19,459 bases of DNA from an uncultured Eubacteriales bacterium (GCA_900545265.1 UQYI01000031.1:1-19459), one strand, 5' to 3'. Shown: positions 1 through 8,566, counted from the stretch's first letter. The notes: generated by a model not told the origin, from the letters alone. Translations and numbers: made by a program.

Positions 1-476
1 ACTGCCGTTGCTTTTTCGATTTTGAACATGGAGTAAACAGCGTCCGCTCCCTGCTTGGCCACGAACATCTTGCCGCTTACGTCCTGCTCCTCTGCCGGGG
101 CTGCCGGATAGCTCACCGGTTGGGGAACGGATTCTTCCTTTGCCTCCTCTGTCGGAGCAGGTTCGGTCGACTGAGTCGGCTCTGCAGAAGGCTGCTCTTC
201 TTCATTTCCCTCAGCGGAGGCTGCCGGTGTTTCTTCCGGAGCCTGGGTCGGCTCTTCCGTAGGATCCTGCTGCCCTTCCGCAGCGGTAGCAGCCGGTGTT
301 TCCGCCGGTTTCCCTGTAGATTCGGGATCTTTTGTCTGTTCCGGATCTACCTGAACCTGACCCGGATCTTCCTGAGTCGAATCGCCGGTTTCCATGGCCA
401 AAACCGGCATTGCATACCCTGCCAGCAGACAAACCGTCAGCAGCAGCACAACGACTCTTTTCATTGATTTGCGCAC
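1..476 (-). CDS. Exported acidic Pro/Glu/Thr-rich protein under B12 riboswitch control (3' end outside window)
   Basis: The frame is open from position 476 to the window edge, so about 158 residues are visible and the C-terminus is missing. I chose the GTG at 476-474 because AGGAGGG (491-485) lies 8 nt upstream; the in-frame ATG at 464 would be 20 nt from it. Residues 1-27 form a signal peptide: basic start (MRKSMKR), a hydrophobic core (VVVLLLTVCLLAG), and a likely cut after PVLA. No lipobox is seen. Residues of about 28-130 are a low-complexity linker rich in Glu, Pro, Thr, Ala and Gln, as in proteins that span the Gram-positive wall. A folded domain seems to start near GKMFVAKQGADAVYSMFKIE. 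An upstream B12 riboswitch and terminator indicate repression by cobalamin, so a surface role in corrinoid capture or uptake is likely. That role is inferred from regulation only; the domain is not identified. Confidence 0.75.
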   Translation of the reverse strand, partial: MRKSMKRVVVLLLTVCLLAGYAMPVLAMETGDSTQEDPGQVQVDPEQTKDPESTGKPAETPAATAAEGQQDPTEEPTQAPEETPAASAEGNEEEQPSAEPTQSTEPAPTEEAKEESVPQPVSYPAAPAEEQDVSGKMFVAKQGADAVYSMFKIEKATA

Positions 477-547
477 AAAAAATGCCCTCCTGTTACTTTC
501 TTCATGGGAATTTCACAGTAAGGCATACCTTTATCGGCACTTCCCCT

Positions 548-580
548 AAAAAAACAAAAGAGCAACCAAAAGGTTACTCT
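548..580 (-). terminator. Rho-independent terminator, expression platform of the first B12 riboswitch
   Basis: On the minus strand AGAGTAACC (580-572) and GGTTGCTCT (567-559) form a 9-bp stem, with one G-U pair, around a TTTT loop. TTTGTTTTTTT (558-548) follows. It lies between the B12 aptamer and the ribosome site of the exported-protein gene, so it fits ligand-dependent transcription termination. Confidence 0.85.
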
Positions 581-623
581 GACGGTGTTTTCAGAATATA
601 AGCGCTTTAATCGGAAACATTCC

Positions 624-757
624 ATCAGGTAAAATATCCTGGCTTCGCTTCTCCGCTCCTCCCGCCTTCCCGGTTTCCCAGTGGCATATTGGAATTCGCT
701 CCACGTTACAGTTGCCGTTACAGTCCGTGAATCACACACGGTTCCTTTACTCTGATG
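624..757 (-). promoter_or_regulatory. Cobalamin (B12) riboswitch aptamer upstream of the exported-protein gene
   Basis: Read on the minus strand it has the ordered conserved blocks of the cobalamin class: AAAGGAACCG, a GGCAACTGTAA block near 717-707, GCCACTGGGAAACCGGGAAGG (686-666) and the B12-box core AAGCCAGGA (646-638) followed by ACCTG. The P1 helix is visible as CATCAG (757-752) paired with CTGATG (629-624). The terminator at 548-580 follows directly, so high cobalamin should switch the downstream gene off. Confidence 0.9.
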
Positions 758-796
758 CTGCTATTCACTTTACGGGAAATCCACCCATGTAAACAC

Positions 797-825
797 AGTA
801 TATCACATCCAGATTTTTTTGACAA
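797..825 (-). promoter_or_regulatory. Sigma-A type promoter for the riboswitch/exported-protein transcript
   Basis: On the minus strand TTGTCA (825-820) and TATACT (802-797) are separated by exactly 17 nt. Transcription would start near 790, about 33 nt upstream of the riboswitch P1 helix. Motif match and position agree; no experimental evidence. Confidence 0.75.
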
Positions 826-837
826 TGTCTTTCCCAT

Positions 838-872
838 AATAAAACGAAATTTATGTATTGCTTAATCAATAC
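838..872 (-). terminator. Possible weak terminator at the end of the cobalamin operon
   Basis: GTATTG (872-867) and CAATAC (860-855) form a perfect 6-bp stem with a 6-nt loop. It overlaps the cobO stop codon and is followed on the minus strand by a T-rich tract (ATAAATTTCGTTTTATT). The stem is short and A/T-rich, so termination may be inefficient and some transcription could reach the exported-protein gene. Confidence 0.4.
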
Positions 873-1384
873 TCAATTCCTTTTCTGGCCCCGATCCCCC
901 GGTCATAGGGATGCTTTATTTTCCGCATTTCCGTTACATAGTCTGCCAGCGCCAGCAATGTTTCTCCCGGACCGCGTCCGGTCAGCACTACCTCCAGGGT
1001 TTCGGGCTTTTCCCGCAGGAAAGCCGCTACCTGCTCCTCCGGCACGGCGCCATGCCGGCAGGCGGAAAGCACCTCATCCAGCACCAGCACATCCACTTTA
1101 GCTGCCGCCTCACATACCTTTTGAAAATGCCGTGTGTAATCCTCAGCCGCCTTCTGCCGCTGCGCCGGGGTCATCCGCTTCCACAAACCGGCGACGGTGT
1201 CTGCATACATCAGTCTTATTCCCGGCAGTGTGCGGAGCATTGCTATTTCCGATGAGCTTCCGTCTTTAAAGAACTGTGTAAACAGCACCTGCTTCCCTGC
1301 GCCTGCAGCCCGCAGAGTCAATCCTGCCGCTGCTGTCGTTTTGCCCTTGCCGTCCCCGCAGTAAATATGGATAAGGCCAGGCAT
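866..1384 (-). CDS. cobO: Corrinoid (cob(I)alamin) ATP adenosyltransferase, CobO/BtuR type
   Basis: This enzyme transfers the 5'-deoxyadenosyl group of ATP to Co(I) corrinoids, giving the adenosylated intermediate needed for the later amidations. The 172-residue length is usual for the CobO/BtuR family. A P-loop GDGKGKTT sits at residues 10-17 and a Walker B-like VLVLDEV at 99-105. The ATG at 1384 follows GGGAGG, which lies in the last codons of cbiP; the two genes are 1 nt apart, so they are probably translationally coupled. It is the last gene of the operon. The identity of the reaction is firm; whether it acts on cobyrinate diamide or on salvaged cobinamide as well cannot be told from sequence. 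Confidence 0.93.
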   Translation of the reverse strand: MPGLIHIYCGDGKGKTTAAAGLTLRAAGAGKQVLFTQFFKDGSSSEIAMLRTLPGIRLMYADTVAGLWKRMTPAQRQKAAEDYTRHFQKVCEAAAKVDVLVLDEVLSACRHGAVPEEQVAAFLREKPETLEVVLTGRGPGETLLALADYVTEMRKIKHPYDRGIGARKGIEY

Positions 1385-1385
1385 T

Positions 1386-2849
1386 TTATACCTCCCGGTT
1401 CAGTATCTTATATACAAGTTCCATGTTCATTCCTTCCCGAACAGCCCGGGCTACCACATCATACTGAGACTCCTTATAAGCTTTAGGATCGAACGTGCCC
1501 AGTATGGCAGGCTCCAATCCCTTCTTCCGGCACAAAGCCCCTAGCACGGCCTCTGCTGCTCCGGGCGCATCGAAGATCCCATGGATATAGCTGCCGTACA
1601 CATTTTTCCTGCCGGTAATTGCCTTCTTTCCGGCGGTGCTGCGGCCCATATGGATTTCGTATCCTTCATAGGCAATGCCATTGAGGCAGGAGAGCACGCC
1701 TTCCACCTGGGAAAAAGTCCCGCAGGTCTGGGTTTGTATCTTCTCTCCCTGAAATACGGTTTCCATATCCAGAAGCCCCATGCCGGCGATCTCTTTTATT
1801 CCGGCGGACTCCACCTCTTCCGGATCGGATATCCGGCGCCCCAACATCTGATAACCGCCGCAAATTCCGAATATCAACGTGCCGGCAGCGGCCTCCTTCA
1901 GCACCGCCGCTTCCAGTCCGCTTTCCCGGAGCCACTTCATATCCGCAATAGTGCTCTTTGTGCCGGGCAGCAGGATCATATCCGGATTCCACAGTTCCGC
2001 AGGTTTTTCCACATACCGCACGGATACGTTTTCATATCGTTCAAAAGGCCCCATATCTGTGAAATTGGAAATGCGGGGCAGGCGGATCACTGCCAGATCG
2101 ATCTCCTTTCGCCCGGTATCCCGTGAAAACCGCTGAGAGAGGCTGTCTTCATCATCTATGTCTGCATGCACATAAGGGATCACCCCGGCTACGGGCACGG
2201 CGCATAGATCTTCCAGTATCCGGATTCCCGGCTCCAGGATCTTTCTGTCCCCGCGGAACTTATTTACGACGGTTCCCTTTATCCGCTGCCGTTCTTCCGG
2301 CTCCAGCAGGGCTACCGTGCCATACAGCTGCGCAAACACGCCGCCACGGTCAATATCCCCCACCAGCAGCACCGGTGCATCCACCATTTTTGCCAGGCCC
2401 ATGTTCACAATATCTTCCTGCTTCAGATTGATCTCTGCAGGGCTTCCGGCGCCCTCTATCACAATAATGTCATACTCCGCTGCCAGAGAGTGATACGCTC
2501 CCAGCACGGCAGGGATATAGTCCCGCTTCCGCCGGTAATATTCCATGGCCCGCATATTGCCCTGGACCATGCCGTTCACGATCACCTGACTGCCCACATC
2601 TGTAGTTGGCTTCAACAGAATAGGATTCATCCGCACATCCGGCTGAATGCCTGCCGCTTCTGCCTGCACCACCTGAGCCCGGCCCATTTCCTTTCCGTCT
2701 TTGGTTATAAAGGAATTCAAAGCCATATTCTGGCTCTTAAACGGAGCGACCCGGTATCCATCCTGTTTGAAAATGCGGCATAGCCCTGCACATAGAAGGC
2801 TTTTCCCTGCGTTGGACATGGTTCCCTGGATCATTATGTTTTTTGCCAC
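1386..2849 (-). CDS. cbiP: Cobyric acid synthase (adenosylcobyrate amidase)
   Basis: CbiP/CobQ uses glutamine and ATP to amidate the b, d, e and g side chains of adenosylcobyrinate a,c-diamide, giving adenosylcobyrate. The N-terminal domain has a dethiobiotin-synthetase-like P-loop, GTMSNAGKS, near residues 9-17, and VLLVGDIDRGG follows. The C-terminal class I glutamine amidotransferase domain shows the nucleophile Cys in FGICGGYQ (about residue 330) and a His in GSYIHGIFD. I chose GTG at 2849, because AGGGAGG (2863-2857) is 7 nt upstream and would be only 1 nt from the ATG at 2855; the result starts (M)AKNIMIQGT, as family members do. About 487 residues is normal. It overlaps the end of cobD by 16 nt. 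Confidence 0.95.
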   Translation of the reverse strand: MAKNIMIQGTMSNAGKSLLCAGLCRIFKQDGYRVAPFKSQNMALNSFITKDGKEMGRAQVVQAEAAGIQPDVRMNPILLKPTTDVGSQVIVNGMVQGNMRAMEYYRRKRDYIPAVLGAYHSLAAEYDIIVIEGAGSPAEINLKQEDIVNMGLAKMVDAPVLLVGDIDRGGVFAQLYGTVALLEPEERQRIKGTVVNKFRGDRKILEPGIRILEDLCAVPVAGVIPYVHADIDDEDSLSQRFSRDTGRKEIDLAVIRLPRISNFTDMGPFERYENVSVRYVEKPAELWNPDMILLPGTKSTIADMKWLRESGLEAAVLKEAAAGTLIFGICGGYQMLGRRISDPEEVESAGIKEIAGMGLLDMETVFQGEKIQTQTCGTFSQVEGVLSCLNGIAYEGYEIHMGRSTAGKKAITGRKNVYGSYIHGIFDAPGAAEAVLGALCRKKGLEPAILGTFDPKAYKESQYDVVARAVREGMNMELVYKILNREV

Positions 2850-3892
2850 GAACATACCTCCCTGACGGCCTGCATCAAAGTTTCATTTTCCTCATGACGG
2901 CGAACGGCAATGCGATACCAGCCCGGGCAAAGCCCCGGATAATTTTCGCAGTTTCGTATCAGAATCCCTTTTTCCTTCAACGCTTCCGTCAGTCCCAGAG
3001 GCCCCCGAAACAGCAGATAGTTAACATTGGAAGGGATCACCCTGAACCCCAAATCCGTCAGCGCTTCTGTCAGCCACACCCGCTCACGTTTCACAAGCGC
3101 CCTGGTCTTTTCCAAAAAAGTCTGTGCCTGCAATGCTGCGACGCCCGCCGCCTGCGCCAGGCTGGAAACATTCCACGGCTGCTCTCCTTTAGATATCTCC
3201 CGCAGCAGCTCTGCATCTGCACACAGACAGTAGCCCAGCCGGATCCCTGCCATCCCATAGCTTTTGGTAAAAGCCTTCAGCAGAAACAGTCTTGGCTGCT
3301 CTGTGAGAAAAGACTTCATGCTGATGCCGCCATCCGAAAGATCCAGAAAACACTCGTCAATAAAAAGCCGCATTCCCCAATCTGCGCTTTTCTGCAGGAT
3401 TTTTTTGAGCAGGATCGGATCCGTCAGCCTTCCCGTTGGATTGTTTGGATTGCACAAAAACAATACTTCTGGCCGATGCTCCTGCAAAAAGAACAGGATC
3501 CCTTCGTCCAATTCAAAATCTTTCTTTTCAGAAAGAACATACCGTATCATCCGGCAGTTTTCCCTTGCAAGCCCCTGGGCATACTCGCAAAAAGTAGGAG
3601 CCAGTTCTGCTGCGGTTTTCGGCCGTACCGCCTGCGCATAGGCATAGATCAGATCTGCCGCTCCGCTGCCGCAGAGAATGTATTCCTTCGGCACCTCTTC
3701 AAAAGCGGAAATAGCGGTGCAAAGCTCCCTGCAGTAAGGGTCAGGATATCGATGGAGTTCCGGCACGGCCCTGCATATCGCTTTCTGCACGCAGTCCGGA
3801 GTACCGAACGGGTTTGTATTGGCGGAATAGTCAAGCAGGACATTGCCGGTATAAATATCCCCGCCATGGGGATTTTTTGTATCATACAGCAT
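2834..3892 (-). CDS. cobD: Threonine-phosphate decarboxylase, PLP-dependent class I/II aminotransferase fold
   Basis: CobD decarboxylates L-threonine O-3-phosphate to (R)-1-aminopropan-2-ol O-2-phosphate, the linker that CbiB attaches to cobyrate. The 352-residue protein has family landmarks: SANTNPFG near the N-terminus, CNPNNPTG at about 147-154, FIDECFLDLS, and the PLP lysine in LKAFTKSYGMAGIRLGY (Lys about 210). The ATG at 3892 shares its A with the cbiB stop (TAATG), and no good Shine-Dalgarno is seen, so translation is likely coupled to cbiB. It could be taken for histidinol-phosphate aminotransferase, a close relative, but the position next to cbiB and cbiP settles the call. Confidence 0.92.
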   Translation of the reverse strand: MLYDTKNPHGGDIYTGNVLLDYSANTNPFGTPDCVQKAICRAVPELHRYPDPYCRELCTAISAFEEVPKEYILCGSGAADLIYAYAQAVRPKTAAELAPTFCEYAQGLARENCRMIRYVLSEKKDFELDEGILFFLQEHRPEVLFLCNPNNPTGRLTDPILLKKILQKSADWGMRLFIDECFLDLSDGGISMKSFLTEQPRLFLLKAFTKSYGMAGIRLGYCLCADAELLREISKGEQPWNVSSLAQAAGVAALQAQTFLEKTRALVKRERVWLTEALTDLGFRVIPSNVNYLLFRGPLGLTEALKEKGILIRNCENYPGLCPGWYRIAVRRHEENETLMQAVREVCSWQKT

Positions 3893-4857
3893 TATTTCAC
3901 CATAAGCAGCAGCAGTTTTATTCCCCCCAGCACAAACAGCGCCAGAAAAACGGTGCCGTACAGCAGTCTGCAGGCACGGGGAATATCTTCGTATTCTATT
4001 TCACGCAGGGCATCCCCTATATAGGGCTTTTTATGCAATACTCCATGGTACCAGGCATCTCCCGCCAGACGCAGTCCCAGAAGACCGGCACAGACGGATT
4101 CCGTTTGAGCAGAGTTTGGGCTTGCATGCTTTCGGCGATCCCGTCGCCATATTTTCCACCCGTTCTTCACATTCAATCCCTGCAGCCAGCCTGCCGCCAG
4201 CATCAGCAAGGCCGAAAGCCGGGCAGGTATATAATTGCATATGTCATCCATTTTTGCCGGTATCAGGCCGATATTTTTATAAGGTGCCTCCACATAGCCC
4301 AGCATGGAATCCATGGTGTTCACTGCCTTATAAAAAAAACCCAGAGGGGCGCCGCCCAATACCAGAAAAAACATGGGGGCCACGCTTCCGTCCGAGGTGT
4401 TTTCCGCTACGGTCTCCACCGCCGCCCGCGTCACCGCCTTATCATCCAGAGCTGCCGTGTCTCTTCCGACGATCATGGATACCGCCCGGCGGTACTCTTT
4501 CGGATCCCCGGCCTTTAAGGCTGTATACACCTTCATGCTCTCATTCTTCAGCGATTTCGTTGCCAGAATCTGCCAGCACATGATGCTTTCCATGCCTACG
4601 CCCAGCCACGGGTGAATCTGATACCCCGCATACAGCAGCAGCCCCGGAACAGCCGTGGAAAGCAACGTTACCGCCAGCCAGAGAACACCTCCCGCCACGT
4701 TTTCTCCCCGAACGGTTTCAGGAAAAACGCGCCGCACCAGTTTTTCCATACCCGAGATCAGTTTTCCGATCAAAATCACCGGATGGGGGATCCCATGGGG
4801 ATCCCCCAGAATAAGGTCCATTATAAAACCGATTCCCAATGCTGTCAGGCTATACAT
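3892..4857 (-). CDS. cbiB: Adenosylcobinamide-phosphate synthase, integral membrane protein
   Basis: CbiB joins adenosylcobyrate to aminopropanol phosphate at the membrane. The start at 4857 is preferred: GGGAGGA lies about 8 nt upstream and the protein then opens MYSLTALGIG, followed by the family motif DLILGDPHGIPHPV. Upstream in-frame codons would add a hydrophilic tail overlapping cbiT. The length, 321 residues, is typical. Further family blocks are SMIVGRDT, VETVAENTSDGSVAP and MDSMLGY. Several hydrophobic segments are present, including a final LLYGTVFLALFVLGGIKLLLL. It overlaps the upstream fusion gene by 13 nt and the downstream cobD by 1 nt. Confidence 0.93.
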   Translation of the reverse strand: MYSLTALGIGFIMDLILGDPHGIPHPVILIGKLISGMEKLVRRVFPETVRGENVAGGVLWLAVTLLSTAVPGLLLYAGYQIHPWLGVGMESIMCWQILATKSLKNESMKVYTALKAGDPKEYRRAVSMIVGRDTAALDDKAVTRAAVETVAENTSDGSVAPMFFLVLGGAPLGFFYKAVNTMDSMLGYVEAPYKNIGLIPAKMDDICNYIPARLSALLMLAAGWLQGLNVKNGWKIWRRDRRKHASPNSAQTESVCAGLLGLRLAGDAWYHGVLHKKPYIGDALREIEYEDIPRACRLLYGTVFLALFVLGGIKLLLLMVK

Positions 4858-6827
4858 TCCGGCGTTCCTCCCTGCATGGTAAAAATGTATATCGGGTTCT
4901 GTCCGCTCATCAGAGTGTACGGGCCGGCCTTCCGCCCCCGCGCCGCCGTTATGGAAACCGTTTCCACTTTGCGAAAGGAAAAAAGCCTGCTGCATTGGAT
5001 AAGCTCCCCTACGGATTCCAGTGATACCGCCGTAGCCACAATGCGCACATCCGGATTCTTCTCCAGCAGCAGCGCCAGAATCTCTTTCATGTTTCCCGAG
5101 CTGCCGCCAATAAAAGCATGCGTGGGCGCCGGAAGATCCCTGCAGTCCTCAGGGGCGGTACCGGAAACGATCGTCACGTTATCCACATGAAAATTCCGGC
5201 AGTTCGCTCTCAAAATATCTACCGCTTCTTTTTTCCGCTCGATGGCATATACCCGGCCACGCCAGGCGTTCCAAGCCATTTCCACCGTCACGCTGCCTGT
5301 TCCGGCCCCTATATCCCAAGCCAGCGACTCTTCTTTCAGGGCCATTTTTGACAGACAGATCGCACGCACCTCACTTTTTGTCATGGGTACCGCTTCCGTC
5401 CGCAGAAAAGCTTCGTCCGGCAGCCCCTGAACGGCGGAGGGATTTCCGCCAGGATACTCCATCACCGCCGCACAAAGGCTGTCAAAATTCCGGGTCTGCA
5501 GCTCCTCCGCAGTACCGATGTATATTTTTTCATCCGGATAACTGAGTCTCTGCCCCGCCCACACCTGAACGGCCCCCATTCCTGCCTCTGCAAGTGTACG
5601 GCAAAGTTTCCCCATGCCATTTTCCCCGCCTGCCAGCACGAATACTCGTTTTCCCTTCGCCAGCGGCAGCTGAATGGCGTTTTCACGGCCATGGAGGCTG
5701 ACCGGCAGCACATTCTCATAAGACATTCCCAGCCGGGCGCAAAGATAGGCCAGCGAGCTTACCCCCGGCAATACCGTCACCCGGCAATCCGAAAGCAGCG
5801 GCAAAAGTTTTTTGCTTCCGCTGAAAAAGCCTGCGTCTCCCGACAGAGCCACGGCAAACCTTCTGAATTCCTTGTGCTGCTGGATATAGTCCCGTATCTC
5901 TTCGGGTGCAATGGCTGCGTGAACGGCCTGTCCCGGTTCTGCCGCTGTCTCCAGCATCCGTCCGGCTCCCAGGATACAGTCTGCCTGTGACAGCGCTTCC
6001 CTTACTTCCCCGGTAAGTGCCTGGCGGCTTCCCGGGCCAATGCCTACCAGTGTGACCTGCGGTATCTGTCTGAAAGAAAAGCGCCGGCAAAGCAGTTCCA
6101 TTGTAGCCGCCATGTCTGTACCTTCCCGCTGCGGCGGCCGGCCGATGATCACCGGAACCACGCCTGCAGCCTCTGCGGCGGCTATCTTTTCTCCAAAGCC
6201 GCCTGCATTGCTGGAAGCTTTGGTCACCAGGTAGCTGGCGCCTACGCTTTTGAGCATGGCCACATTCATGTCCATAGTAAACGGTCCCTGCATGGCGATA
6301 ATATGCCCGGGCTTCAGCCCCGCCTCCCGGCAAAGACGCAGGGATTCCTCCATAGGCAGCACCCTGGCATATACCCGCTGTGCAAATTCATGTATCGAAG
6401 AGAATTCCTGTAGTTCTTTGCTGCCGGTAGTGAGCAGGATATTGCCTTCCACCTTATCCAAATATGCTGCTGCCTGTACTGCAGACTCCACAAATATACC
6501 GTTTTCAGGTACATCCGTATCGGTGCGGAGCAACCGGTGATATGCCGTTCCCGCAGCATTGCAGGCTGCGGCAATGTTTTCCGTTACTGCGCTGGCATAA
6601 GGATGGGTAGCGTCTATGACCAGATCAAATCTTTCCCTGCAAAACAGGGCTTTCATTTCGGCTTCCGTAAGCCGCTGTGCAGAAATATGCAGATTTCCGG
6701 CCTTGGGGAGCAGCATTTCCCCATACTCCGTTGCCACACAGGCCGTCACTTCCACCTGCTGAAAAGAGAGAAATTCCACGATCTCCCTGCCTTCGGTCGT
6801 ACCGGCAAATACACAGATTTTATACAT
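4845..6827 (-). CDS. cobK-cbiE-cbiT: Three-domain fusion: precorrin-6A reductase (CobK/CbiJ) + CbiE (C5-methyltransferase) + CbiT (C15-methyltransferase/decarboxylase)
   Basis: One 660-residue chain appears to do three successive corrin-ring steps. Residues 1 to about 250 are the NADPH-dependent cobalt-precorrin-6A reductase (FAGTTEGR at 7-14, DATHPYA at 72-78). Residues of about 255-455 are the SAM-dependent tetrapyrrole methylase CbiE (TLVGIGPG at 259-266, SGDAGFFSGS, LPGVSS). Residues of about 470-660 are CbiT, a Rossmann methyltransferase (WDIGAGTGSVTVEMA near 504-518, IGGSSGNM near 573-580). The ATG at 6827 is chosen because it starts MYKICVFAG with AGAGGG upstream; it overlaps the cbiH stop by 8 nt. 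CbiE-CbiT fusions (CobL) are well known; the added reductase makes a longer chain. No frameshift or internal stop was seen. Confidence 0.93.
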   Translation of the reverse strand: MYKICVFAGTTEGREIVEFLSFQQVEVTACVATEYGEMLLPKAGNLHISAQRLTEAEMKALFCRERFDLVIDATHPYASAVTENIAAACNAAGTAYHRLLRTDTDVPENGIFVESAVQAAAYLDKVEGNILLTTGSKELQEFSSIHEFAQRVYARVLPMEESLRLCREAGLKPGHIIAMQGPFTMDMNVAMLKSVGASYLVTKASSNAGGFGEKIAAAEAAGVVPVIIGRPPQREGTDMAATMELLCRRFSFRQIPQVTLVGIGPGSRQALTGEVREALSQADCILGAGRMLETAAEPGQAVHAAIAPEEIRDYIQQHKEFRRFAVALSGDAGFFSGSKKLLPLLSDCRVTVLPGVSSLAYLCARLGMSYENVLPVSLHGRENAIQLPLAKGKRVFVLAGGENGMGKLCRTLAEAGMGAVQVWAGQRLSYPDEKIYIGTAEELQTRNFDSLCAAVMEYPGGNPSAVQGLPDEAFLRTEAVPMTKSEVRAICLSKMALKEESLAWDIGAGTGSVTVEMAWNAWRGRVYAIERKKEAVDILRANCRNFHVDNVTIVSGTAPEDCRDLPAPTHAFIGGSSGNMKEILALLLEKNPDVRIVATAVSLESVGELIQCSRLFSFRKVETVSITAARGRKAGPYTLMSGQNPIYIFTMQGGTPECIA

Positions 6828-7551
6828 CCCGATACCCTCTGGGCGTAACCATTTTTTCACCGATCATCCGGGTCATGGCATTGCCTATGAACACGGTGCT
6901 GAACATATCCGTCTCTGCATCCCGCAGTTCTTTCAGGGTCAAAAAGGAGCACGCTTCCCCTTCCCTGCCAATAGAATGTGCAATGCCGCAGGGACGGTCC
7001 CCCGGTATATAGCGCATCAGGATATCGCAGGCACGCTTCAGATTTTCCGGACGGCCCTTACTCATCGGATTATACAGCACGATGCTCATGTCTCCCCGCG
7101 CCGCACACTCCAGACGTTTTTCGATCTTTTCCCAGGGGGTCAGCCGGTCGCTGAGGCTGATCACTGAAAAATCATGGGTCAGGGGGGCTCCCAGCAGTGC
7201 GCCACCGCTGCACGCGGCAGTAAGCCCCGGGATCACCGCTATCTCCGGTTCACGGCTCTCCCCTCGCAGTTCATACAGCAGCGCGGCCATGCCGTATACG
7301 CCGCTGTCTCCGGAGCAGATCATAGCCACCGTCTCTCCGGTGCGGGCTTCTTCCAAAGCCATTTGGCACCGCTGGACCTCTCGCGTCATGGGGGTAGTAA
7401 GATATTTCTTTTCCGGGTAACGTTCCTTTACCAGATCCACATACACCGTATACCCTACGATCACCTGACTCTCTTTCAGTGCCCGGTCCGCCCGGATCGT
7501 CATATTCTCATAGTTTCCGGGACCTATGCCCACGATCAGCAATTTACCCAA
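6820..7551 (-). CDS. cbiH: Cobalt-precorrin-3 C17-methyltransferase (CbiH/CobJ)
   Basis: CbiH methylates C17 of cobalt-precorrin-3 with SAM and drives ring contraction. At 243 residues it matches the single-domain form. Tetrapyrrole-methylase motifs are VGIGPG at 7-12, GYTVYVDL, and SGDSGVYGMA at about 80-89, with IPGLTAACSGGALLGAPLTHDF typical of the C17 enzyme. The start is TTG at 7551, with GGGAGG (7563-7558) 6 nt upstream; no ATG lies nearby in frame. It overlaps the end of cbiG by 8 nt, so it is probably coupled. Confidence 0.94.
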   Translation of the reverse strand: MGKLLIVGIGPGNYENMTIRADRALKESQVIVGYTVYVDLVKERYPEKKYLTTPMTREVQRCQMALEEARTGETVAMICSGDSGVYGMAALLYELRGESREPEIAVIPGLTAACSGGALLGAPLTHDFSVISLSDRLTPWEKIEKRLECAARGDMSIVLYNPMSKGRPENLKRACDILMRYIPGDRPCGIAHSIGREGEACSFLTLKELRDAETDMFSTVFIGNAMTRMIGEKMVTPRGYRDV

Positions 7552-8566
7552 AGCGTACCTCCCAATATTCTGCCGCCAACGCTACGGTAACGCCGCAGCA
7601 TGCCGTTTTTTTAACGACCAGCTGCGTCCCTTCCATTCGGGCGGCCCGTTCGCATACGTTATCTACACCTGTAACGCTTTTTACAAATTCCGAAGGCGTA
7701 AAATCCCCCCGAAGCGCATTCAGTTCCTTCGCCGAATAAAAGTGCACGGGAAGCCCTGCCTCCCGGCAGTATTCCAGCAGTCCCGGTTCCTGCGCCTTCA
7801 AATCTACGGAAGCCGCGCTGCAAATAGCCCGAGCCTCTATGCGATTCTCTTCCAGAACCGTCTCTACCGCCCGGCGGACAGCCTCTGCCGGAGTCCCCTT
7901 CCGGCAGCCTAAGCCCAAATGCAGTATCCGGGGAATTGCCGTTAAAGTTTTTTCAAAGGGCTTCTGCTTTCTGAAGCCGACATATATTCCCACAGTGCCG
8001 GTCTCCCCCATAACCAATCCGGAGGGCAACGGCGCAATCACCGGAAAATCAGACTTCAGCGGTACATTTTCCTCCAGAATAGCAGCGGACACTGCTTTTG
8101 CTTCCGACAAACCGGATAGACAATATCCGTTTTTTGCCGCCCAGGCATCCACAGAAAATCGTCCATTGATATCCGTAGCAGTAGTGATCACCGGCGTGGC
8201 TCCCAACTTCTGGGCAAGCTTTTCCGCCAGGACATTTGCACCGCCAATATGACCGGATAAAACCGGGATCACAAAACGTCCCAGCTCATCCAGCACCAGC
8301 ACCGCCGGGTCTGTAGCCTTGCTTTTCAAATGCGGAGCGATCTCCCGCACGGCAATCCCCACGCTGCTTATAAAAATCATGGCATGGACCCGGTTAAAAA
8401 TGGATCCGTAAAACTCTCTGCCTGGTTTGCGGAGCGGAGAAAACCCGGCCTCTTCGAATCGCTCCATGGTATAGGCTTCCAGGGCATCCGTCTCTTCCAG
8501 GCATTCCATCACCCGGCGAGCCGTTTTGCAGCCCTGACGGCTGTAGGCAAACAATGCTGCGTTCAT
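7544..8566 (-). CDS. cbiG: Cobalt-precorrin-5A hydrolase (CbiG)
   Basis: CbiG opens the delta-lactone of cobalt-precorrin-5A and releases acetaldehyde, a step specific to the anaerobic pathway. The 340-residue protein has the family core ISSVGIAVREIAPHL, then DPAVLVLDELGRFVIPVLSGHIGGAN, and the C-terminal region with LGLGCRKGTP. I set the start at the ATG at 8566, since it opens MNAALFAYSRQG and overlaps the cbiF stop by ATGA; the longer open frame upstream is the shadow of cbiF. AAAGG lies upstream within the last cbiF codons. Its presence shows that the operon follows the oxygen-independent route. Confidence 0.93.
   Translation of the reverse strand: MNAALFAYSRQGCKTARRVMECLEETDALEAYTMERFEEAGFSPLRKPGREFYGSIFNRVHAMIFISSVGIAVREIAPHLKSKATDPAVLVLDELGRFVIPVLSGHIGGANVLAEKLAQKLGATPVITTATDINGRFSVDAWAAKNGYCLSGLSEAKAVSAAILEENVPLKSDFPVIAPLPSGLVMGETGTVGIYVGFRKQKPFEKTLTAIPRILHLGLGCRKGTPAEAVRRAVETVLEENRIEARAICSAASVDLKAQEPGLLEYCREAGLPVHFYSAKELNALRGDFTPSEFVKSVTGVDNVCERAARMEGTQLVVKKTACCGVTVALAAEYWEVRFG

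Noticed and set aside
120..467. Plus-strand 115-codon frame opposite the exported-protein gene
   Set aside because: Arg/Phe/Cys-rich translation typical of the complement of a Glu/Pro/Thr-rich gene; no ribosome site.
2843..4024. Long plus-strand frame (393 codons) opposite cobD
   Set aside because: Antisense to a gene with clear family motifs; composition rich in Gln, His, Arg and Pro, with no recognisable domain.
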